Assembly: GCA_017442185.1 (NCBI GenBank)
Contig: JAFSAT010000028.1
Location: 1-64,000 of the forward strand
DNA from: Bacteroidaceae bacterium
GTDB taxonomy: Bacteria > Bacteroidota > Bacteroidia > Bacteroidales > Bacteroidaceae
Reading direction: 5' to 3'
Length of the DNA: 64,000 nucleotides
Below, one piece after another: positions 1 to 9,104 of this stretch. Each line of letters opens with the position of its first letter. The first letter of the stretch is position 1. Below the pieces are notes generated by a model. That model was given only the letters and a program-made list of their open reading frames with translations, had not been told where the DNA came from and searched no databases. A program made the position numbers and the translations under genes.

Positions 1-100
1 AAAGGCTTTGGAAGACTATATTGAGTACTACAACAATAAAAGAATAAAATATCGGTTAAAAGGAAAGAGTCCGGTACAATACCGAACTCTCTACCAATAA
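1..100 (+). CDS. IS3-family transposase, C-terminal fragment (cut by window edge)
   Basis: Only the last 32 codons are inside the window, read in the frame starting at base 2 and ending in TAA at 98-100. The visible peptide includes YIEYYNNKRIKYRLKGKSPV followed by QYR, the ending typical of the integrase-core (DDE) OrfB transposase of IS3-family elements. The rest of the gene lies upstream of the window. The element ends about 39 bp later, directly next to the 3' end of the ccsBA gene, which is not disrupted. Confidence 0.85.
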   Translation, partial: KALEDYIEYYNNKRIKYRLKGKSPVQYRTLYQ

Positions 101-112
101 ACTTTTTATTAA

Positions 113-139
113 TCCGTCCAACTTTTTGGGGTCACTTCA
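113..139. mobile_element. Right end (terminal inverted repeat) of the IS3-family element
   Basis: The bases after the transposase stop read ...GTCCAACTTTTTGGGGTCACTTCA. On the other strand this begins TGAAGTGACCCC and continues AAAAAGTTGGA, the usual form of an IS3/IS150-group terminal repeat. The likely outer boundary is base 139. The left end and the target duplication cannot be checked here because the element starts outside the window. Confidence 0.75.
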
Positions 140-145
140 TTTTTG

Positions 146-2356
146 CTATACATAGCTGTGCATGCCTCCAAGAATAAAATTAACCCCAAAATAGGTGATA
201 AGTACAGTAAAGAATGCCACTATGCTGAAAATATGCACAAACATAGGTTTGTTGAACGGCGACAACAACCGCGAGTGTAGCGCCAACGAATATACCAGCA
301 ACGTAATAAGCGCCCACACCTCTTTAGGGTCCCATCCCCAATATCTTCCCCAAGAGACATTTGCCCATACAGCGCCCACAAAAATACCTATGGTGAGCAG
401 AAACACTGCCGGATAAATAATTAAACGGCTAACAATGGCAAGATATTCAATCTGTTGCTTTGTGCAACTGCGATTCAGCACAAGCGCCGTAACACCATTA
501 AGCATGGCAAAAGCAAACAGAGAGTATGATGTCATTATCACAACAACATGTATGCTCAACAGAGGCGATTGCAACACCGGAATCAATTGAGTGATTTTAG
601 GATTCGTCTCACCCATCATTGCAACCATAAGCGTCAATCCGCATAACAGCAGCCCAAAAGGAACAGACATAAAAAAGCGCCTTTTCAGCAGCAGTGTCAG
701 CAACAGCGAACACCATGCCATAAACACCATTGTCTCAAATCCGTTAGAGAGCGGCAAATACCCTCCGATATATCCGCGAACAGCCATCAACAAGGTAAGG
801 TACAGAAAAACCAAGAATATCACAACCGTCACTATACGAGACACAAGCGGATGCACAGCATAGGCCAACGCCATAGCCCTGCAATAGAGGATAAAAAGAA
901 AAACCCCTGACACTATGCAAAATATAGTCAATGGACGCACATAATTTGCCGAATTATAAATCTTCTCAGCCTCGAATCGAGCTGCCGACGGCAACATATC
1001 TTCCGACACACTTTCGTGCTGAATCTTTTTTATCTCATTAAACAGCTCCGACGTCTCATTTTCATTTTCAGCTCTTACTCTCTGCAAAAATAGCTCTATT
1101 CCATCCTTATATAATAGATTCAATTCATCGGATTCTGTTTTTCGTATATCATCAGCAAATGAATACCACACAGGGATGTTACCCATATATGATGGAAAAA
1201 TCTTCAGAATACTGCCCGTGTGAACCATGCTTATCAAGTTATACTTTTCGTTGGCATTATCGGCAGCTCGACGCAAGAGCGGGTCGGCATTGTTCTTTAA
1301 TGCATCCGTCAGTTTATATCCGTTAATATCGGAGAAGTCGGTAAGTGCGGCAAAATCACCCTCAATTCTTAAGATTCCACGTATACTCTTCTCTTTTATC
1401 CTTATCATAGGCTCATGCTTCCACTCTTCATAAAAGAAAAGCCATCCGGCCAACACCTGTTCAGATGTCAATCCCTTGTACGACGGCTTTCCGCACAGCT
1501 TGACCGTAAAATCCTTGGCAAGAGTCTGAAGCGGGCATATTCTATTATTGTAATATACATATAGATTGCCAAAATCATCGGCAGCTTCACGCGATAATGT
1601 GCGTGGCAAATTCTCGGCCTCCACTCCCAACGATATAAAAATAAGTGCCGCCGTGGTACATCCGCGTCGCAAAGCTCTCTTTTTCAGCAGTGAGCGGAAA
1701 GCGCTCTTCTTTTGAAAAAAGAACCCTATCATGCACACAAGCAGCCCAATATATCCTGCATAAGTGATTCCTATTCCATAAGGGTCGTATGAGAGAGTTA
1801 GCGTAGTACCCTGCTCATCTGCATCATACCCCGATTGATAGAAACGCCAATTCTTATATCTGAAAATATTATTCATCGACACAGTGCCTTCGCTCGTTTC
1901 ATCATTATCTACAATTGATAAAACGCTTACATAATCCATGGGAGCAAACGTACCCTGATAATATTCGAGAAAGAAATCTTTTAAAGATACAGCAAATGGG
2001 AAACGTGCAATCTGTCCGTCAGACTGAAAATAGACAGTAGTGGGCGGTGCGTCCTCACGCAGGTGTACCTGCCCCCTTATGCCCCAAATGTGAGTAACCA
2101 AGGCCCCGGCAAGAATTAAAAGAAACGACAGATGTATGCCGAAAGTCATGCTCAATCGTTTCATTCCACTTACAAGAATGTATGTAAAAGACGACACGCC
2201 CAACAGCATCCACAGTGCAATTACCCATGGCGAAGAGTATATTAAATCCACCACAACGCGCGTACCATAGAACTTCTCAAGCAACGTTGCTGTTACAAGC
2301 ACCGGCAATATAACACCTACTGCACCGAATGAAAGATATTTTAAGAATCTTTTCAT
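146..2356 (-). CDS. ccsA: Cytochrome c biogenesis protein, ResB-CcsA fusion (CcsBA type)
   Basis: This 736-residue membrane protein should export haem and ligate it to apocytochrome c (System II). The N-terminal third is ResB-like, with three hydrophobic segments at about 7-27, 41-64 and 71-92, then periplasmic sequence. The C-terminal part (from about 470) is a multi-helix CcsA domain with the tryptophan-rich haem motif WGRYWGWD at about 669-676 and the family-typical end GVNFILGGMHSY. Fused CcsBA proteins are common in Bacteroidetes. A promoter-like TAACTTTG lies only a few bases before the ATG, suggesting a very short leader. A terminator separates it from the upstream xus-like operon. Its stop is 7 bp from an IS3-family end, so any former downstream partner gene is not visible. 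Confidence 0.93.
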   Translation of the reverse strand: MKRFLKYLSFGAVGVILPVLVTATLLEKFYGTRVVVDLIYSSPWVIALWMLLGVSSFTYILVSGMKRLSMTFGIHLSFLLILAGALVTHIWGIRGQVHLREDAPPTTVYFQSDGQIARFPFAVSLKDFFLEYYQGTFAPMDYVSVLSIVDNDETSEGTVSMNNIFRYKNWRFYQSGYDADEQGTTLTLSYDPYGIGITYAGYIGLLVCMIGFFFQKKSAFRSLLKKRALRRGCTTAALIFISLGVEAENLPRTLSREAADDFGNLYVYYNNRICPLQTLAKDFTVKLCGKPSYKGLTSEQVLAGWLFFYEEWKHEPMIRIKEKSIRGILRIEGDFAALTDFSDINGYKLTDALKNNADPLLRRAADNANEKYNLISMVHTGSILKIFPSYMGNIPVWYSFADDIRKTESDELNLLYKDGIELFLQRVRAENENETSELFNEIKKIQHESVSEDMLPSAARFEAEKIYNSANYVRPLTIFCIVSGVFLFILYCRAMALAYAVHPLVSRIVTVVIFLVFLYLTLLMAVRGYIGGYLPLSNGFETMVFMAWCSLLLTLLLKRRFFMSVPFGLLLCGLTLMVAMMGETNPKITQLIPVLQSPLLSIHVVVIMTSYSLFAFAMLNGVTALVLNRSCTKQQIEYLAIVSRLIIYPAVFLLTIGIFVGAVWANVSWGRYWGWDPKEVWALITLLVYSLALHSRLLSPFNKPMFVHIFSIVAFFTVLITYFGVNFILGGMHSYV

Positions 2357-2361
2357 GCAGC

Positions 2362-2394
2362 CAAAGTTACAAAATATTAAAATATTTTACACAA
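2362..2394 (-). promoter_or_regulatory. Promoter of ccsBA
   Basis: Minus-strand TAACTTTG (2362-2369) matches the Bacteroides -7 consensus TAnnTTTG. A TTG lies 22 nt upstream (2392-2394). Transcription would start almost at the ATG (2356), implying a leaderless or near-leaderless mRNA. Confidence 0.5.
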
Positions 2395-2454
2395 TAAAAC
2401 AGACTTAAAATAAAGCAACCAATCATCATTTTGTCACAAATGAAATAGTAGAAA

Positions 2455-2492
2455 AATAGTCTTGATTCTATTTTAATAAATTCAAGACTATT
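2455..2492 (-). terminator. Intrinsic terminator after xusC
   Basis: An 11-bp inverted repeat AATAGTCTTGA / TCAAGACTATT with a 16-nt loop, followed on the minus strand by a U-rich tract. It separates the xusABC-like operon from ccsBA. Confidence 0.7.
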
Positions 2493-2529
2493 GGAAACAG
2501 TTATACTAATTATTATCAGAAAATATCTT

Positions 2530-3642
2530 TTATCGGCGTCTTATTCTCTTAATCCACAAATAATATCCTGTCAGTGGTAAAGAGGCGCCCAAAATAGCAA
2601 CAAGGAAGTATAGGATACGAGTAAATAAACCTCCCCATGAACCAACGTGTACAGAGTATATCCACCCACGTAACTTATTTTGCGGTGCACTCTCAGAGTA
2701 TAATTTAACCGATGTTATATCACCCGTTTCACTGTCAAAATAATATCTGTCGGCAGCACGAGTGTTTCCATAATTGCCGGATTGCACTGACACAGAGCCA
2801 TCAGATATGTTGATGCTGTTAAAATCGGGGTTAATGGCTGCAACCTTAAAATATACCTCCTCCCACAAAGCATATTTGCTTTCTTTATTCTCAAATGCAC
2901 TGTCGCTTTTTTCTATTGTTATTGCTTTGTTTTTTGAATTTCCGTTACCATTATTATTAACCATCTCCACACCTAATATCTTATAGAACCCGCTGCGATA
3001 CCAATTGAACGACCATGTCAGCCCGGTGAGCGACATTGCCAACAGCAGTAAAGCAGCATAAAAACCACCGGTTACGTGTAAGTCGTACAAAAATCTGCGC
3101 CACCCCAAACGAGATACAATATTCAGGCGTCTCTTCAACATCTTTTTGTTACGTGGCCACCATAAGATAATTCCGCTAAACAATATAAACACAAAGCCAA
3201 TAGTGCTTATACCCACAACCGTGCGTCCTATTCCAAGCCCCTCCGATGGCTTTGCGTCCATAAGCCATCGGTGCATGCGGAACATCACTTTAAAAAAGGG
3301 CAAACGCTCATTGCTACCTAAAATGTCGCCTGTATATTGGTTAACGTACAATGCAACTTTGCGAGGTTTTGAAATATTGACCATATAAGCCTCTTCAGGA
3401 TCGGGCGAAACTGTGATACCCGTTACTGTAACACCGGCCGGAAGATGTTGTGAAACACCGGCTATGATATCTTCAAAAGGGATGGCCTTACCTTCTGCTT
3501 CTACATTAGATAAATTATTCGTACATATTGCTGTGATTTCCTTTTCAAATACCAACATCGCCCCTGTAAAACAGGTTATTGTTATTACCAGTCCCAAAGG
3601 AACAGAAATCCATAGATGAATTTTACTAACTATTTTTCTCAT
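2530..3642 (-). CDS. xusC: PepSY-associated inner membrane protein (XusC-like)
   Basis: A 370-residue PepSY-TM family protein. Transmembrane segments are visible near 10-32, about 140-162 (followed by the basic loop WWPRNKKMLKRR), about 190-212, and at the C-terminus before a basic IKRIRRR tail. The motif HLW near the start and the HRWLMDAKP segment are typical of PepSY_TM proteins linked to iron uptake or reduction. In B. thetaiotaomicron the third gene of the xenosiderophore locus xusABC encodes such a protein; here it follows a DUF4374 lipoprotein by 23 bp and a TonB receptor, the same order. The role inferred is inner-membrane handling or reductive release of siderophore iron. Assignment to Xus rests on gene order and family. 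Confidence 0.8.
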   Translation of the reverse strand: MRKIVSKIHLWISVPLGLVITITCFTGAMLVFEKEITAICTNNLSNVEAEGKAIPFEDIIAGVSQHLPAGVTVTGITVSPDPEEAYMVNISKPRKVALYVNQYTGDILGSNERLPFFKVMFRMHRWLMDAKPSEGLGIGRTVVGISTIGFVFILFSGIILWWPRNKKMLKRRLNIVSRLGWRRFLYDLHVTGGFYAALLLLAMSLTGLTWSFNWYRSGFYKILGVEMVNNNGNGNSKNKAITIEKSDSAFENKESKYALWEEVYFKVAAINPDFNSINISDGSVSVQSGNYGNTRAADRYYFDSETGDITSVKLYSESAPQNKLRGWIYSVHVGSWGGLFTRILYFLVAILGASLPLTGYYLWIKRIRRR

Positions 3643-3665
3643 TCTGAAACAACTGTTATTATCAA

Positions 3666-5072
3666 TTAGGGCAGCAACATTCCTATACCGTCTATTGATG
3701 TCACCTGCACGGTTGCACCTTTGGTGGCTACGGCTGTTGTCGGGTCTATTTTAAATATGGCGGGATATTTTCCGCTACCTTCGGCGTATGTTATAGGCAT
3801 ATAAGCGAAGCCATCCTCCATATACGGTGTTTTTCCAAAAGCGGACATATCCTCCGGTAAACCACTTACTTTCTTTAAAGTTTTGTCGACAACATTAAAT
3901 ATCGCCAAACTTAACGCTGAAGGTGCTTTTCCACCAAGTGTAAATGGTTTGTCATACATTTGCAAAAGGAAATGGTTTCCTCCTATATACCATGAGCGCA
4001 TGAATGAGCACCCCTCAGATAATTCTTCGATATTCACATAGTATGTGTCATCAAAATCCTCCTCACCGGCTTTTATGCGCACCACGCCGGCAGGAAGTGT
4101 AGTTTGCTGACGTGGGTCGGCCATTGTTTTTGCATAGGATGGCGAAAGTGCATAAATATCACCACTCTCAGTGGCCCATATCATTTGGTAGTATTGTGAT
4201 TTGTTGCGTCCGCATGCGTAACTTATCTTATTGGTTTTGATGAGTTTTTTGTTTGTCAATGTCGCATCGTCGAAAATAGCAATCCAACATTCATCGGGAT
4301 ATTGCGTCCATTGTAGTTCATCTTTTTTATAGGAACTGCTGTTGCTTCCACCTGCTTCTTTTTTCACAAGGTCTTCGTTGCCTGCTTTTATCCATTTGCC
4401 ATTACCATCCTTTGTTCCATATTGGCTGAGTCCCATGGGAACAGCCGCTGAGAAAAGTTTGTTGCCGCGTTGTTGCAATCCCGCCAATGTGACATACTCG
4501 CCATTGCCAAGGAAGTTCTCTGAGAAATATTTTTTATCGGCCTCGTTAGATTGATAAGTCTCAGCCTCGGTGTCAAGATACGAAATTAAGAATATTTTGG
4601 GTGTGTATCCATTTTCGTCGGCCCACGAAGCATCGGTGTTTCCCGTAGATGTGGTGATAATATTATTTTTGTATATACCGTATGATGTAAAACGATTTAT
4701 GGCATATTCGGCCGGACGGGATTCCGGTTGGTAATCTTTGTTCATTACAAAGGAACGTGTGAGTCCGGCGCTGCCGTCATTATATGCAAGAGCATAAAGG
4801 TAATCTGTATCATGGAAAACCCAATATGAAGCTGCATCAGTTACAAGCCCTTGATTAACAGGCGAAACAACCCCATTTTCAAGCGAAGAAGTATTCAGCA
4901 GTACAGTTGTGCTGTTGTTGGACATTGTGACTGAGGCTGCAATCACGTATGGTTTCTTTTCGGCTGTCGGTGGTTCTATCGTATTAGAATCATCATTGCT
5001 TGAACATGCAACAAGAATCGACATGCTGAGGGTTGTTGCGATAAAGTTAAAAAAGTATTTTTTTTGTTTCAT
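3666..5072 (-). CDS. xusB: DUF4374 lipoprotein, XusB-like siderophore-binding protein
   Basis: A 468-residue lipoprotein. The signal peptide ends in a lipobox (SILVAC) and the mature N-terminus is Ser/Asn/Asp-rich, suggesting surface export. The rest is a repetitive beta-rich domain matching the DUF4374 family, a propeller-like fold. The B. thetaiotaomicron member XusB is a surface lipoprotein that captures foreign siderophores for the TonB receptor XusA. It is the middle gene of the operon, 80 bp after the receptor and 23 bp before the PepSY protein. Which siderophore it binds cannot be told from sequence. Confidence 0.8.
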   Translation of the reverse strand: MKQKKYFFNFIATTLSMSILVACSSNDDSNTIEPPTAEKKPYVIAASVTMSNNSTTVLLNTSSLENGVVSPVNQGLVTDAASYWVFHDTDYLYALAYNDGSAGLTRSFVMNKDYQPESRPAEYAINRFTSYGIYKNNIITTSTGNTDASWADENGYTPKIFLISYLDTEAETYQSNEADKKYFSENFLGNGEYVTLAGLQQRGNKLFSAAVPMGLSQYGTKDGNGKWIKAGNEDLVKKEAGGSNSSSYKKDELQWTQYPDECWIAIFDDATLTNKKLIKTNKISYACGRNKSQYYQMIWATESGDIYALSPSYAKTMADPRQQTTLPAGVVRIKAGEEDFDDTYYVNIEELSEGCSFMRSWYIGGNHFLLQMYDKPFTLGGKAPSALSLAIFNVVDKTLKKVSGLPEDMSAFGKTPYMEDGFAYMPITYAEGSGKYPAIFKIDPTTAVATKGATVQVTSIDGIGMLLP

Positions 5073-5073
5073 T

Positions 5074-5105
5074 TTAATTATGTATTAAATTAATTATGTA
5101 TTAAA
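5074..5105. repeat. Perfect 16-bp tandem duplication before xusB
   Basis: TTAATTATGTATTAAA occurs twice back to back (5074-5089 and 5090-5105), immediately upstream of the xusB ATG on the minus strand. It is AT-rich and probably arose by slippage; it could affect translation initiation of xusB relative to xusA. Confidence 0.8.
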
Positions 5106-5152
5106 ATTGTTTATATTATCAGTGTCTGATTAAAATTATGAGAAAGACCTTT

Positions 5153-7531
5153 TTATTTTCCCAAGCATATTCTCATTTTTCCATAAAAAGCACGTCCGGC
5201 TTTTTGCAAGCTGAAATTATCATACAGACGCTCGTCGGTGATATTGCGACACTCTAAGGAGAAATTATATCGCCCGTTTTGCAGACTGTAAGTAAGCATA
5301 ATATTATGTGAGAATTGGTCGGGAACCATGTATTCATCTTTATTGGCTCCTATTTTTGCCGAGTAGTAGCTGAATTCTTCAACATACATACTCTCATATT
5401 TAAAATGCAGAAGATTGTCTTTACCAAAAAAATTATTTACATTAAACGCAATATCGAAGTTTGCAAAAACAGATGGCAGGTTGGGCATCTTCTCCTTATA
5501 TCCGAGATTAGGGGCAGAGCTTCCTATGGCATATTTCATATTATCAAGCACATCCATTTGTGTAAAATTACCACCGACTGAGAGCCATTTGCCCAATGTA
5601 TAACGCAACGATATATTATATCCTTTTGTAAGAACTTTTCCATAATTTATGTATGTTGCGGCCGAACGTCCGCCACTCAAATCTATAATGTTACGTTGTA
5701 TATAGTCGTGTGTGTCTCTGTAGACAAATCCTCCTTCGGTGTATAATGAGCTGTTGTCGAAGACTTTGTTATAGCTGAGATTGAAGTTTATATTATTGCT
5801 CCTCTCCGGTTTAATACCGATGTATCCTGTTTCAAGGTCCTCGTCGCCGAAAATCTCCTCAATGGAGGGTAAGCGGATGGCTTTTTCGTAAGAAATTTTT
5901 GTTTGTAAATATCGGGTAATAAAGTATGTTCCGGCAAATCCATAGCCATAAGAGTCTATATTGCGTTTCTCTTTTACGAATTTGTCGTTGTTGCTTGTGG
6001 TAGGCATCGGCCCTTCCACTCCTATATTGTAATATTTACCGAATACAGTAAAATTCCATTTCTCGTAAGGCATCAATCGGTATGATAGGTTGATGATATT
6101 CTTACGCGATTTTTTACTTATTGCATCTTTAATATTTTCTGTTGTCAGCAGTGATGTGTTACTGCGCTCAAAAGCATCAAACGCATAATGCAAACTAAAA
6201 GTATGAGTATGAGAATTCTTGAGCCTGTAATTTGTTGTGAATGTAATATTTTTTCTATTATTTTCGGAGCGTGTATGCAGCAAAGACTGCTCACCCGGTG
6301 AATTTAAACGTTTAGTCTCCCCCAACCAATTGAACTTGTAAGACGAGGTGTCGATGTTTGTAGTAGAATTATAGCTTGATTTTGCTGTTATTGCTACATC
6401 CAATCCGCTAACCAATAAATTACGTTTGCTATACTCTATCAAAGGTATTATGCTGTGTCCTTTGCGATGCTTTTTTCCATATACAATCTCTTGTCTCACA
6501 CCGGTTTGTATATCTTTGTGCATTTGTGAGTATGTTAATTCGAGCATTAATTTGTCGGCCCATTTTTTGTCGGTTATTCCGATTTTCGACACAATAGCTT
6601 CATTGTGATAATTATCATTGAAACGCTGCACCTTATGTAGTTTCTTTTTCTCGATTCTACCTGTTTCAAAATCTTCTATCGGAGCATCAATATGATAATC
6701 ATTGTCAGAGTAATTCTGAAATGCGTTTACTTCATAAAATATCCCTTTTTTCAGAACGTTGGCAAAATTTATAGATGATTTATGGGTATTGAACGACCCG
6801 TAGGAGTAGGAGACGTCCAATTTCCAACCTTCATGATGCCTGTTGGTCACTATGTTTATCACACCGCCCATTGCATCGGTTCCAAAATGTATGGGAACCA
6901 CACCTCTGTATACTTCGATGCGTTCGGCAAAATTTACCGGAATATTGTTAATCTCGTTTCCGACACCATCCAACGGCACTCCGTCAATAAAAACCTTAAC
7001 ATGTTTGCCGCTGAATCCGTCGAGCATCATCTGCACCTCAGAACCAACACCTCCCGATTCGCGTAACTTTAGCCCGGGAACCTTTGCTAATGCGTCGCTG
7101 AGATTCATCGAACTGTTTAATAGATGCTTTGTTTCAATGGCTGTCACGTTATAGGCTGTTCTTCTGATACGTGATGCGGCCGATTGTTTCTCCGATATAA
7201 TAATCTCATCGAGTTGCGTAGTATCACTATACAACGAAATATTTTGTTTGTGTGTGGTGCCGGCAGTGATAATAATTCTATTTTTTGAGGTTGTATATCC
7301 TACAGCCGATACAACCAGAATATGTTCACCCGACGGCACTGTAATATCGTAAAATCCATTTACATCGGCATTGACACCGGTTTGCGTTCCTTCAAGTGCT
7401 ACGGTCGCGAGTGAAATCGCATTGTTGCTATCATCGGTAATATGTCCTGTTATACGCGAAGTCTGTGCAAATGTGTATAGATTGCATATAATCAATCCGA
7501 ATGCAATAGCAATAAATACTTTTAAATTCAT
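5153..7531 (-). CDS. xusA: TonB-dependent outer membrane receptor (XusA-like)
   Basis: A 792-residue receptor. A signal peptide (ending near TFAQ) is followed by a carboxypeptidase-regulatory-like beta domain (about 27-110), a TonB-box-like stretch TTQLDEIIIS, a plug domain (about 115-235) and a beta-barrel ending in aromatic/basic residues. It is first in the minus-strand operon with the DUF4374 lipoprotein and PepSY protein, matching xusABC, so the likely substrate is a ferric xenosiderophore. A good Bacteroides-type promoter lies 35 bp upstream. No Fur-like box was identified with certainty. SusD-type partners are absent, which argues against a glycan role. Confidence 0.87.
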   Translation of the reverse strand: MNLKVFIAIAFGLIICNLYTFAQTSRITGHITDDSNNAISLATVALEGTQTGVNADVNGFYDITVPSGEHILVVSAVGYTTSKNRIIITAGTTHKQNISLYSDTTQLDEIIISEKQSAASRIRRTAYNVTAIETKHLLNSSMNLSDALAKVPGLKLRESGGVGSEVQMMLDGFSGKHVKVFIDGVPLDGVGNEINNIPVNFAERIEVYRGVVPIHFGTDAMGGVINIVTNRHHEGWKLDVSYSYGSFNTHKSSINFANVLKKGIFYEVNAFQNYSDNDYHIDAPIEDFETGRIEKKKLHKVQRFNDNYHNEAIVSKIGITDKKWADKLMLELTYSQMHKDIQTGVRQEIVYGKKHRKGHSIIPLIEYSKRNLLVSGLDVAITAKSSYNSTTNIDTSSYKFNWLGETKRLNSPGEQSLLHTRSENNRKNITFTTNYRLKNSHTHTFSLHYAFDAFERSNTSLLTTENIKDAISKKSRKNIINLSYRLMPYEKWNFTVFGKYYNIGVEGPMPTTSNNDKFVKEKRNIDSYGYGFAGTYFITRYLQTKISYEKAIRLPSIEEIFGDEDLETGYIGIKPERSNNINFNLSYNKVFDNSSLYTEGGFVYRDTHDYIQRNIIDLSGGRSAATYINYGKVLTKGYNISLRYTLGKWLSVGGNFTQMDVLDNMKYAIGSSAPNLGYKEKMPNLPSVFANFDIAFNVNNFFGKDNLLHFKYESMYVEEFSYYSAKIGANKDEYMVPDQFSHNIMLTYSLQNGRYNFSLECRNITDERLYDNFSLQKAGRAFYGKMRICLGK

Positions 7532-7565
7532 CCTTGCTTATATTATTACAATTTTAATTTGTTTG

Positions 7566-7596
7566 CAAAAATACAAGCATGATAAAATAGATACAA
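7566..7596 (-). promoter_or_regulatory. Promoter of the xusABC-like operon
   Basis: Minus-strand TATTTTTG (7566-7573) fits the -7 consensus TAnnTTTG, with TTG exactly 20 nt upstream (7594-7596). The predicted start at about 7560 gives a leader of about 30 nt. Confidence 0.6.
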
Positions 7597-7661
7597 TAAC
7601 AAAAAATAACGAAAAAATAAATAACAGATAACTTGATTTAGTGACCTTTGAAAAGACACTA

Positions 7662-8237
7662 TCAACCTAACGTGTGCTCTATCAGCACTTTAATTCCAAT
7701 GGCAACAAGAATGATACCACCAAAGAATTCGGCTTTGATTTTGCGTGCATAATGTCGTCCGAATTTTATGCCGAAAAACAGCCCTGTCAAAGTAAGTGTT
7801 AAAGAGACAAAGCCGATTGTTGCAAGAGGGTAAACAAGTTCCCTGACGCTCTCTATCCCCATGCACGAGAAAGATATTCCCACTGCAAAAGCGTCTATGC
7901 TTGTGGCAACTGCCATAGTGAGTATAACCCTTAGCGATTCTGGATTAAAATGTTTATGCTCTTCGTCTTTAAAGGATTCCATCATCATGCGTACACCCAG
8001 AAACGCTAATATGGCAAATGCAATCCAATGGTCAGCCTCTTCGATAAAATGACGATAATAATCTATTCCTATCCATCCGAACAGTGGATTGACAGCCTGA
8101 AAAAAGCCGAAAAGGAATGCCATCATCAGCATAGGACGCCATTTAACCTCTTTCAGTATAATGCCACCTGCAATGGAAACTGCAAAGCAGTCCATTGCAA
8201 GAGCAAAAGCCATTATCCATGCCTCAAGATGTGTCAT
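7662..8237 (-). CDS. mntP: Manganese efflux pump MntP
   Basis: A 191-residue hydrophobic protein of about six transmembrane helices made of two related halves, the normal size for MntP (DUF204). Conserved acidic residues sit in the helices: AFALAMDCFAVSIAGG near the N-terminus and AVATSIDAFAVGISF in the second half. The family exports Mn(II) across the inner membrane. It lies 130 bp upstream of the iron-uptake operon on the same strand, so metal homeostasis genes are adjacent. No yybP-ykoY riboswitch can be fitted in the short upstream gap. Confidence 0.92.
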   Translation of the reverse strand: MTHLEAWIMAFALAMDCFAVSIAGGIILKEVKWRPMLMMAFLFGFFQAVNPLFGWIGIDYYRHFIEEADHWIAFAILAFLGVRMMMESFKDEEHKHFNPESLRVILTMAVATSIDAFAVGISFSCMGIESVRELVYPLATIGFVSLTLTLTGLFFGIKFGRHYARKIKAEFFGGIILVAIGIKVLIEHTLG

Positions 8238-8253
8238 TCTTATGTTTGTGTTT

Positions 8254-8290
8254 AATGTAAATTCATACAGAAACTGTATGAATTTACATT
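8254..8290 (-). terminator. Perfect 17-bp inverted repeat after rhaD (likely terminator)
   Basis: AATGTAAATTCATACAG and its exact complement CTGTATGAATTTACATT are separated by AAA. The hairpin fills the 62-bp gap between rhaD (stop 8300) and the mntP start (8237). There is no clear U-tract, so a processing or regulatory hairpin in the mntP leader is an alternative. Confidence 0.6.
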
Positions 8291-8299
8291 ATATATTAA

Positions 8300-9100
8300 T
8301 CAAAGGTTAAATGCGGGAACAAGAGCATCCAGCTGTTCATCGGTCATTCCCTCGGGCTCATATCCTGCCATGCGGGCATTGAAATAAATTTGTGCCGATT
8401 TGCTCATTGTATCAATTGCATCGAAGCAGTCTATTATATCATCACCTACTGCAAGCACTCCATGCTTCTCCCACAACAACATATCATAGTGTGCAAGCTG
8501 CTCTATTGTTGCATAAGCAAGTTCCATGCTTCCGGGTATCTTCAAAGGTACAATGCCTATACCTTTGGGCACTACTATGCGTGCTTCGGGTATCATGCTC
8601 CAAAGAGTGCGTGTGAGGTGTTCCGAATTTAGGAAAGGTTTGCAGTGGGACATACCTATAAGGTCGGTGGGATGTGTGTGAAGCACCACTGTTGTTTTGC
8701 GACCTATGCTTCGCAGATAGTTGTGCATCATAAGATGCGAGTTTATCTCCATGGTTGGAACTATGGGATTCTCGGCAATTATGTCGAAGCTGCTTCCATC
8801 CTCTGATACTCTTATTATCGAGCCATTCTCAAATGGAGCCTGTGCAACATATCGCATGCGCTTGCCTGTTCCTGTTACATAAAAGATGTGTCCGCCCAAG
8901 CAAGGCACTTTCTCGCCAAGAGGGCGTGTGGGAGCTATTGCAGGCAGAGCCTTTATTGCATCGTCGGCAAGATGGGTGATATTTACTGAAATATTTCCTC
9001 CGTTACGCTCGGCCCAACCTTTTGTCCACAGATAACCTGCAACCTCGGCTATACGATTAACCTCGGTCATAATCTCTTTGTTTTTTCTGATAATCTCCAT
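8300..9100 (-). CDS. rhaD: Rhamnulose-1-phosphate aldolase
   Basis: A 266-residue class II aldolase that splits L-rhamnulose-1-phosphate into dihydroxyacetone phosphate and L-lactaldehyde. Family signs are KGWAERNGGNIS, the metal ligands in LHTHPTD, a third histidine in LWEKHGVLAVG, the glutamate in PTMEINSHLM, and the end SAQIYFNARMAGYEPEGMT. The length matches E. coli RhaD (274) rather than FucA (about 215). It follows the kinase gene by only 4 bp, so the two are co-transcribed. No L-rhamnose isomerase is in the window. Family members can also accept fuculose-1-phosphate poorly, which matters because the only isomerase nearby is FucI. Confidence 0.9.
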   Translation of the reverse strand: MEIIRKNKEIMTEVNRIAEVAGYLWTKGWAERNGGNISVNITHLADDAIKALPAIAPTRPLGEKVPCLGGHIFYVTGTGKRMRYVAQAPFENGSIIRVSEDGSSFDIIAENPIVPTMEINSHLMMHNYLRSIGRKTTVVLHTHPTDLIGMSHCKPFLNSEHLTRTLWSMIPEARIVVPKGIGIVPLKIPGSMELAYATIEQLAHYDMLLWEKHGVLAVGDDIIDCFDAIDTMSKSAQIYFNARMAGYEPEGMTDEQLDALVPAFNL

Positions 9101-9104
9101 ATTG

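Noticed and set aside
8238-8299. Manganese riboswitch upstream of mntP
   Set aside because: The gap is only 62 bp and is filled by a simple 17-bp hairpin; the yybP-ykoY loop motifs are not present.
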